Source of the DNA: Parapontixanthobacter aurantiacus
GTDB taxonomy: Bacteria > Pseudomonadota > Alphaproteobacteria > Sphingomonadales > Sphingomonadaceae
Direction of reading: 5' to 3'
DNA length: 64,000 bases
Assembly (NCBI RefSeq): GCF_009827635.1
Contig: NZ_WTYW01000001.1
Location: 1,134,001 to 1,198,000, forward strand
The notes below the pieces were generated by a model. That model searched no databases. It saw nothing but the letters and a program-made list of their open reading frames with translations, and was not told the DNA's origin. Positions 58,346 through 64,000 of the stretch are shown piece by piece. The first letter of the stretch is position 1; the number at the start of each line of letters is the position of its first letter. Both the position numbers and the translations under genes were made by a program.

Positions 58346-60034
58346 ATGGCGAAGAAGCCGAAGAGCGGAGGTTCGCCCACACCCGCCAAGCGTCCTTCCC
58401 GCAAGAAGGACGGAGAGCGCATGGGCGAGCGCCGCCTGGAGATCAGACAGGCGAGAACGCGCGACGTGCGGGGGATCTCCGCGCTCGTCGCGCGTGCCTA
58501 TGACGATCTGCCAGCCTATACGCAGGGCGAAATCCGGGGGCAGATCAACAATTTTCCGGAAGGCTGCTTCGTCGCGCTGCTCGACGATACGATCGTAGGC
58601 TACTGCGCAACCATGCAGCTGGCAGAAGCCGTCGCTTTCGCCCCGCATGACTGGGACGAGATTACCGGCAACGGGTTCGGCAGCCGCCACGATCCGACCG
58701 GCGACTGGCTCTACGGTTACGAGATGTGCGTCGACCCAAAGGTGCGCGGCGTGCGCATCGGACGCAGGCTTTACGAGGAACGGCGCGCGCTGGCCGAGGA
58801 ACGTGACCTGACCGGGATCGTCTTCGGCGGCCGGATGCCGGGTTTTGCACGGGCACGGCGGCGCAAGAACAACCGCGCCGAAACGCCGCAGGAATATCTC
58901 GATCTCGTCATCGCGGGCAAGGTCCACGACCCGGTCCTGCGCTTTCAGCTCGCCAACGGGTTCGAGCCCGAGCGGGTGATGGAAAATTACCTGCCCGAGG
59001 ACAAGCGATCCGCCGGCAACGCCATCATGATGGTCTGGCGCAATCCCTATGTCGATCGCGACCAGCCGGTGAAGAAGCGCCTGCCGCGCGGCGTCGAGTC
59101 CGTGCGCGTCGCGACCTGCCAGTTGCAGGCGCGCGCAGTTGCGGATTTCGAGGAATTCATGCGCGCGATCGAGTATTTCGTCGATGTGGCGGCGGATTAC
59201 GAAGCCGATTTCATCACCTTCCCCGAACTCTTCACCCTGATGCTGCTGTCCTTCGAAGAGAAGGAATTGTCGCCGGTCGAGGCGATCGCCAAGCTGTCCG
59301 ACTATACGCCGCGCATCCAGGAAGCGTTGTCGGACATGGCAATGCGCTACAACATCAACATCATCGGCGGCTCTCATCCGACCCGGCTAGAAGACGGCGA
59401 CATTCACAACATCGCCTATGTGTGCCTGCGCGACGGGTCGATCCACGCGCAGGAGAAGATTCACCCGACGCCGAACGAGCGGTACTGGTGGAACATCAAA
59501 GGCGGCGACAGCATCGACGTCATTCCGACCGATTGCGGCCCGATCGGCGTGCTCATCTGTTACGATAGCGAATTTCCCGAACTTGCGCGGCGCCTTGCCG
59601 ATGAAGGCGCGCGCATCATCTTCGTGCCTTTCTGCACCGACAGCCGCCAAGGCTATCTGCGGGTGCGCTATTGCGGTCAGGCACGCGCGATCGAGAACCA
59701 GTGCTTTGTCGTCCTGTCGGGCAATGTCGGCAATCTGCCGAACGTTGCCAATATGGATATCCAGTATGCGCAAAGCTGCATCTTAACGCCCTGCGACTTT
59801 CCCTTCGCGCGCGACGGGATCGCCGCAGAGGCAAGCGAGAACGTCGAGACGCTGACGATCAGCGACATCAACCTTGCCGATCTGAGCTGGGCGCGCGCCG
59901 AGGGAACGGTTCGTAATCTCGCGGATCGCCGCTTCGACCTCTATCGCATCGAATGGGACGAAGCCGGAGCGCATGAAGGCAAGCCCCGACCGCGCCGCGA
60001 ACCGCTCGGCAAACCATCGCCCGGCGGCGGGTGA
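58346..60034 (+). CDS. Fused GNAT acetyltransferase and nitrilase-type carbon-nitrogen hydrolase
   Basis: A 562-residue fusion. The N-terminal half (about 30-245, after a Lys/Ser-rich lead) is a GNAT acyltransferase with VDPKVRGVRIGRRLYEER as acetyl-CoA-binding loop. The C-terminal half (about 252-540) is a nitrilase-superfamily hydrolase with the complete triad: Glu in FPELFTL (about 292), Lys in EKIHPTP (about 369) and Cys in LICYDSEFPE (about 405). It likely releases or transfers an acyl group on one amide/amine substrate, but the substrate is unknown. The fusion occurs in several bacterial groups. Confidence 0.9.
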   Translation: MAKKPKSGGSPTPAKRPSRKKDGERMGERRLEIRQARTRDVRGISALVARAYDDLPAYTQGEIRGQINNFPEGCFVALLDDTIVGYCATMQLAEAVAFAPHDWDEITGNGFGSRHDPTGDWLYGYEMCVDPKVRGVRIGRRLYEERRALAEERDLTGIVFGGRMPGFARARRRKNNRAETPQEYLDLVIAGKVHDPVLRFQLANGFEPERVMENYLPEDKRSAGNAIMMVWRNPYVDRDQPVKKRLPRGVESVRVATCQLQARAVADFEEFMRAIEYFVDVAADYEADFITFPELFTLMLLSFEEKELSPVEAIAKLSDYTPRIQEALSDMAMRYNINIIGGSHPTRLEDGDIHNIAYVCLRDGSIHAQEKIHPTPNERYWWNIKGGDSIDVIPTDCGPIGVLICYDSEFPELARRLADEGARIIFVPFCTDSRQGYLRVRYCGQARAIENQCFVVLSGNVGNLPNVANMDIQYAQSCILTPCDFPFARDGIAAEASENVETLTISDINLADLSWARAEGTVRNLADRRFDLYRIEWDEAGAHEGKPRPRREPLGKPSPGGG

Positions 60035-60141
60035 TCCGGCATTCCCTACTTGGTGCTTGTTCGCTATCGTCGCGCGCGATGACGCGATCCAACGAAAACG
60101 GGGTTTGGCCAAGCGAGGGGTGGTCGGCGAGCGCGCAGCTG

Positions 60142-60165
60142 CCCGGCTTTGCCGGGGGTTCCTTT
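60142..60165 (+). terminator. Hairpin downstream of the GNAT-nitrilase gene
   Basis: CCCGGC (60142-60147), loop TTT, GCCGGG (60151-60156), followed by GGTTCCTTTTC. The T-run is broken, so termination is plausible but not certain. It lies just before repeat copy 3. Confidence 0.45.
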
Positions 60166-60174
60166 TCTAACCCC

Positions 60175-60213
60175 AGGACAGTGTTCCATGTGTTCCATCG
60201 CGTAGGATTTGCG
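60175..60213 (+). repeat. Intergenic repeat copy 3 (tandem nonamer)
   Basis: Two perfect adjacent nonamers GTGTTCCAT (60181-60198), preceded by AGGACA and followed by CGCGTAGGATTTGCGC. It is the most regular of the three copies and lies about 55-90 bases before the start of the Kef-type gene. Confidence 0.7.
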
Positions 60214-60265
60214 CGAGCGGAATCGCGCATTCCCTCCGTTTGGGCGAGAGGCGGCAACGCCTAGC

Positions 60266-62032
60266 ATGGCCGGCGAACTTTCCCTTTCCCCGATGCTTTC
60301 GGACGGGCTGGTGATCCTCGGCGCAGCCGGCATCGTCATTCCCGTCTTCACGCGTTTCCGCATCACGCCCGTCATCGGCTTCATCCTCATCGGCGTGCTT
60401 GTCGGGCCGTTCGGTCTGGGCAAGCTCGTTTACGACGTCCCGTGGCTTACCCATGTCACGATATCCGATCCGGAGGCGCTCGCGCCCTTTGCCGAGTTCG
60501 GGATAATCCTGCTCCTGTTCGGGATCGGGCTCGAATTGTCGTTCAACAGATTGTGGCAGATGCGTCGGCTTGTCTTCGGACTGGGCGCCCTCGAATTGCT
60601 CATCATCGGCAGCCTCATCGCGATCTTCCTCGCGATGATGGGCCAGTACTGGACCGGCGCGCTCGGTCTGGGCCTCGCGCTCGCTTTGTCCTCGACCGCC
60701 ATCGTGCTGCCGATTTCAGGAACGAGCAGTCCGGTCGGCCGGGCAGCGCTGTCGATGCTGCTGTTCGAGGATATCGCCATCGTTCCGATCATCTTCATGC
60801 TCGGCGCGCTTGCTCCCTATGCGCAGGGCGAAGGATTGCAGGGTCTGATGCAAACGCTCTGGCAGGGCGGGCTCGTCGTTCTCGCCCTGCTCGTCATCGG
60901 ACGCATCGCGCTGCCGCGCCTGTTCGCGCAGGCGGCCCGGACGAAAAGCCCCGAATTGTTCCTTGCCGCGACACTGCTGGTGGTGATCGGAGCCAGCCTC
61001 GCCACCGCCCTCACCGGCCTTTCGCCGATCGTCGGCGCGCTGATCGCCGGACTACTGATCGCGGAAACCGAATATCACGGCGAGATCGAGTCCATCATGG
61101 AGCCGTTCAAGGGACTGGCGCTCGGGGTCTTCCTCATCACGGTGGGTATGAGCATCGACCTCCTCACCATCTGGGACAATCTTGGCACGATCATGCTTGC
61201 TGTCGTCATGGTGCTGACGTTCAAGGCGCTGGTGACAGGCCTTCTCCTGCGATTGATGGGTGCGCGGCGAAGCACGGCGACGGAAACGGGGATACTCATG
61301 GCCAGCCCTTCGGAGACGACGCTGATCGTCCTTTCGGCGGCGAGCGCTGCCTTGCTCATCCAGCCAGGCACGGCACAATTCTGGCAGATCGTCACTGCTA
61401 TCGGCCTGACCATCACGCCCCTTCTCGCGCGCCTCGGACGTTCGATCGGACGCAGGGTCGAACCCATACCCGAACTGCCTGAGACGGACCCGGGAACGCC
61501 GCTCGTCGTGATCGTCGGAGCCGGTCGCGTCGGCAGGCTGGTGGCCGACATGCTTGCCCGCCACGACAAGCCCTATGTTGCGATCGATTCCAACGCCGAT
61601 CTGATCGACGAAGCGAAGCGACAGGGATATCGCGCGGTGTTCGGGGATGCGGGACGGCGCGATGCGCTCGATCGCCTCGGCATCGGACAGTCGCTCGCGG
61701 TCATCCTCACGATGGACGAACCCGTACTCGCACAGCGCCTGGTTTCGAAACTGCGCAAGTCCTATCCCGACTTGCCGATCATCGCCCGCGCTCGCGATGC
61801 GAAACACGCAGCAGAACTCTATCGCAGCGGTGCGAGCCACGCCGTTCCCGAGACGCTCGAAAGCTCGCTTCAACTATCGGAAGCCGTGCTCGTCGATATC
61901 GGCGTTCCGATGGGCCCGGTCATCGCCTCCATCCATGAAAAGCGCGACGAATTTCGTGCGCAGATCAAGGAAGATGGCGAGATCGGCTATACGCCCAAGC
62001 TGCGCAGTTCCACGGCGAGCGGTTCGGGCTGA
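60266..62032 (+). CDS. Kef-type potassium/proton antiporter with RCK domain
   Basis: A 588-residue protein: a 12-helix CPA2-type membrane domain (about 1-390; with a characteristic ALSSTAIVLPI and FLITVGMSIDL), then a cytosolic RCK_N domain beginning VVIVGAGRVGRLVADML with the NAD-binding GAGRVG and extending to about 530. KefB/KefC exchange K+ for H+ and are gated by glutathione adducts; the Kef regulators KefF/KefG are not adjacent. The ATG at 60266 follows GGCGGCAACGCCTAGC with no strong ribosome-binding site. Two alternate frames of open sequence upstream belong to the repeat region. Confidence 0.9.
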   Translation: MAGELSLSPMLSDGLVILGAAGIVIPVFTRFRITPVIGFILIGVLVGPFGLGKLVYDVPWLTHVTISDPEALAPFAEFGIILLLFGIGLELSFNRLWQMRRLVFGLGALELLIIGSLIAIFLAMMGQYWTGALGLGLALALSSTAIVLPISGTSSPVGRAALSMLLFEDIAIVPIIFMLGALAPYAQGEGLQGLMQTLWQGGLVVLALLVIGRIALPRLFAQAARTKSPELFLAATLLVVIGASLATALTGLSPIVGALIAGLLIAETEYHGEIESIMEPFKGLALGVFLITVGMSIDLLTIWDNLGTIMLAVVMVLTFKALVTGLLLRLMGARRSTATETGILMASPSETTLIVLSAASAALLIQPGTAQFWQIVTAIGLTITPLLARLGRSIGRRVEPIPELPETDPGTPLVVIVGAGRVGRLVADMLARHDKPYVAIDSNADLIDEAKRQGYRAVFGDAGRRDALDRLGIGQSLAVILTMDEPVLAQRLVSKLRKSYPDLPIIARARDAKHAAELYRSGASHAVPETLESSLQLSEAVLVDIGVPMGPVIASIHEKRDEFRAQIKEDGEIGYTPKLRSSTASGSG

Positions 62033-62082
62033 CCGGACCGCTTAGCTAGCTGACGCGTTGGTAGGGTCGAAAGGAGACACAA

Positions 62083-62268
62083 ATGTCCGATAACAACGAT
62101 CCGACGAAACCGACCTCCAATGACGAGAAGTTCAAGCCTCAAAACGTGAAAGGCCCGCTGAAGGACGGCAACAACGCCACGCAGCATCGAGAGCAGCCGG
62201 GCGATACCGGAGGAAACGACGTGCCGCGGGGAAGCAGCGGTCAGACGAAGGAAACGCCAGGGGCGTAA
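62083..62268 (+). CDS. Small hydrophilic protein, unknown
   Basis: A 61-residue Asn/Gly/Pro/Lys-rich protein (start MSDNNDPTKPTSNDEKF) with almost no hydrophobic residues, so probably disordered. Coding status is supported by a strong AAAGGAG ribosome-binding site eight bases before the ATG and by codon use like the neighbours. It resembles small stress-type disordered proteins in composition only; no family is recognised. It ends 23 bases before the convergent alaS stop. Confidence 0.6.
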   Translation: MSDNNDPTKPTSNDEKFKPQNVKGPLKDGNNATQHREQPGDTGGNDVPRGSSGQTKETPGA

Positions 62269-62291
62269 AGCGCCGATCCGGAAGGCATCGT

Positions 62292-64000
62292 TTAGGCGTC
62301 TTCCTTCTGCAAGGCCTGACGGACGGCGTCGAGCGCAGCATCTGCCTTGTCGCCGTCCGGTCCGCCGCCCTGCGCCATGTCGGGCCGTCCGCCGCCGCCC
62401 TTGCCGCCAAGAATTTCGACGGCGCTGCGCAACAGCGCGACCGCGTCGAACCGCGAAACGAGATCGTCGGTCACCCCCACGGCGATTGCGGCGCGGCCTT
62501 CATTCACTGCGATGACCGCAGCGACACCCGACCCGATCCGTGCCTTCTCCTGATCGATCAATCCGCGAAGTTCCTTTGCTGGCAGATCGTTCAGAACGCG
62601 TCCGACAAAGTTCAGATCGCCGATCTTTTCATCGGAGCTTGCCGTTTGCGCCCCCGAACCATCGCCCGATAGTGCCAGCTTCCGCTTCGCCTCGGCCAGT
62701 TCCTTTTCGAGAGCGCGGCGTTCTTCGGCTAGACTGCGCACACGCTCATTAACTTCGTCGGGAGAGCTTTTGACGATCGCTGCGACAGACCGCAAAATCT
62801 CTTCGCGTTCGACGAGCCACAAACGCGCTGCTTCGCCGGTAAGGGCCTCGATGCGCCGCACGCCCGAGGATACGGCACTCTCTGAGATGATCCGGAAGAT
62901 GCCGATATCGCCGGTAGCCTCGACATGGGTACCACCGCACAGTTCGACGGAATAATGGCGTTCCGCATCTTTCTTACGCCCCATGGACAGGACGCGCACT
63001 TCATCGCTGTATTTCTCGCCGAACAAGGCGAGTGCCCCGGCCGCGATCGCATCGTCGGGCGTCATCAGGCCCGTCCCGACGGTTTCATTCGCGCGGATCT
63101 CGGAGTTTATCTCGGCTTCGACATCGGCAATCTCTTCGGCGCTGAGCGGATCAGGATGCGAAAAATCGAAGCGTAGCTTGTCCTCGGAAACGAGAGAGCC
63201 TTTTTGGGTAACGTGTTCGCCCAGACGGTGGCGCAATGCTGCATGAAGCAGATGCGTCGCCGAATGGTTGGCGCGAACCCGGTCGCGTCGCTCGGCGTCG
63301 ATTTGGAGATGAACGACATCCCCCGTCGCCACCGAACCGCGCTTAATCTCTACTTGGTGCGCATGCAACTTGCCGAGCGGCTTCGTCGTGTCCGTCACTT
63401 TTCCGTTCATGCCGGAAGCCGTCGAAATGCTTCCGCTGTCGCCGGCCTGACCGCCACTTTCCCCATAGAAAGGCGTCTGGTTCGTGACGATCAACACGCT
63501 TTCGCCGTCCGACGCCTCGGCCACTTCCTCTCCGTCGCGAAGGATTGCCACGATTTGCGCTTCACCTTTCGTCGACGAATAGCCGGTGAATTCGGTCGAT
63601 CCGCACCGTTCGAAGATATCGAACCAGACATCCTCGGATGCTGCCTCGCCCGAACCCTTCCACGCCGCCCGCGCGGCGGCCTTCTGTTCGGCCATTGCAG
63701 CATCGAAGCCGGCAAGATCGACTGACAGATCGCGCATACGCAACGCATCTTCAGTAAGGTCGATCGGAAAACCGTAAGTATCGTACAACTTGAAAGCTGC
63801 CGTACCGGAAAGCTTTTCGCCAGGTGCCAGACCAGCAACCTCGTCTTCGAGCAGGCGTAAGCCTTTCTCGAGCGTTCGGCGGAACTGGACTTCCTCACGC
63901 TTCAGCACATCTTCAACTAAAGCCTGACCGCGTACCAGTTCCGGATAGGCCTGACCCATTTCAGTGACCAGCGCGGGAACGAGCCGATGAAGCAAGGGCT
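62292..64000 (-). CDS. alaS: Alanyl-tRNA synthetase (partial, N-terminus outside window)
   Basis: AlaS charges tRNA-Ala and edits Ser and Gly mischarging. The visible 569 codons cover the region after the catalytic core: AELVRGQAL-type helical part, then the editing domain with zinc-binding HxxxH (ANHSATHLLHAAL) and CGGTHV, the coiled coil (RRALEKELAEAKRKLAL), and the C-terminal DHHA1-type GGKGGGGRPDMAQGG. The frame continues past base 64000, so the apparent start is only the window edge. The class II motifs 1-3 are not in the window. Confidence 0.95.
   Translation of the reverse strand, partial: PLLHRLVPALVTEMGQAYPELVRGQALVEDVLKREEVQFRRTLEKGLRLLEDEVAGLAPGEKLSGTAAFKLYDTYGFPIDLTEDALRMRDLSVDLAGFDAAMAEQKAAARAAWKGSGEAASEDVWFDIFERCGSTEFTGYSSTKGEAQIVAILRDGEEVAEASDGESVLIVTNQTPFYGESGGQAGDSGSISTASGMNGKVTDTTKPLGKLHAHQVEIKRGSVATGDVVHLQIDAERRDRVRANHSATHLLHAALRHRLGEHVTQKGSLVSEDKLRFDFSHPDPLSAEEIADVEAEINSEIRANETVGTGLMTPDDAIAAGALALFGEKYSDEVRVLSMGRKKDAERHYSVELCGGTHVEATGDIGIFRIISESAVSSGVRRIEALTGEAARLWLVEREEILRSVAAIVKSSPDEVNERVRSLAEERRALEKELAEAKRKLALSGDGSGAQTASSDEKIGDLNFVGRVLNDLPAKELRGLIDQEKARIGSGVAAVIAVNEGRAAIAVGVTDDLVSRFDAVALLRSAVEILGGKGGGGRPDMAQGGGPDGDKADAALDAVRQALQKEDA

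Noticed and set aside
60064-60454. Small minus-strand frames across the nonamer repeat upstream of the Kef-type gene
   Set aside because: They consist of the translated repeat joined to shadow sequence of the antiporter gene, with no good ribosome-binding site.
1-64000. CRISPR arrays, insertion sequences, prophage or defence islands
   Set aside because: No regularly spaced direct repeats, transposase or integrase motifs, or phage structural genes were seen; the two interrupted operons are the only insertion-like signals.

Overview
The window is chromosomal DNA from a GC-rich alphaproteobacterium, most likely of the order Sphingomonadales and close to Erythrobacteraceae. The evidence is gene content and order (ffh-rpsP-rimM, trmD-rplS, aroA-cmk-rpsA, pyrF-trpF-trpB-trpA-accD-folC, atpI-atpB-atpE-atpF'-atpF, cpdR beside an N-formylglutamate amidohydrolase), a SapC-family protein, a TIGR02300-type acidic zinc-ribbon protein, long charged tails on L9 and S16, and a GTTC-N7-GTTC LexA box. 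There are no phage genes, insertion sequences, CRISPR arrays or recognisable defence modules.

Layout. 1-4079: fatty-acid genes fabG (cut by the window edge) and fabD, then an LD-carboxypeptidase divergent from a Mur-ligase/Mpl-like gene. 4076-8772: DUF808 membrane protein, the rpsF-rpsR-rplI operon, AMP nucleosidase and a beta-carbonic anhydrase. 8769-17066 (minus strand): exported proteins (beta-propeller, YbjN, M2 and S9 peptidases, lipoprotein), an alpha/beta hydrolase and asd. 17187-22366: rplS, trmD, rimM, rpsP, ffh and tRNA-Ala(GGC), with an oppositely oriented thioredoxin-reductase-like gene wedged between rimM and trmD. 22371-29108: TIGR02300 protein, aroA-cmk-rpsA, a GFA/GloB glutathione pair and a flavodoxin-fold reductase. 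29198-34814: the Fo half of ATP synthase and a large DUF3857/transglutaminase protein. 35043-43126: purB, lapA-like, pyrF, trpF, trpB, an AT-rich membrane gene, trpA, accD, folC. 43123-50295: AmpG-like permease, Rieske oxygenase, RluB-type synthase, rsmD, an Asn/Met-repeat secreted protein, uvrD. 50335-64000: DEAD-box helicase, D-lactate/2-hydroxyglutarate-type dehydrogenase, SapC, a probable small RNA, N-formylglutamate amidohydrolase, cpdR, tRNA-Val(GAC), icd, a GNAT-nitrilase fusion, a Kef-type antiporter and alaS (cut by the window edge).

Most of the window is housekeeping: translation, nucleotide, amino-acid and fatty-acid biosynthesis, and energy. A minor theme is peptidoglycan recycling (LdcA-like, Mpl-like and AmpG-like proteins in two places). 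I found no convincing new multi-gene system. The most novel-looking signals are non-coding or small: a probable three-hairpin sRNA with C-rich anti-Shine-Dalgarno segments (55080-55188), an intergenic repeat built on a tandem nonamer present three times, a pair of 30-bp hairpin repeats upstream of ffh, a LexA box inside an apparently near-leaderless uvrD promoter, an AT-rich membrane gene splitting trpB from trpA, and a set of promoter candidates with a TTGC-type -35 element. Coordinates and motifs were read by eye. No similarity search, folding or profile search was run.
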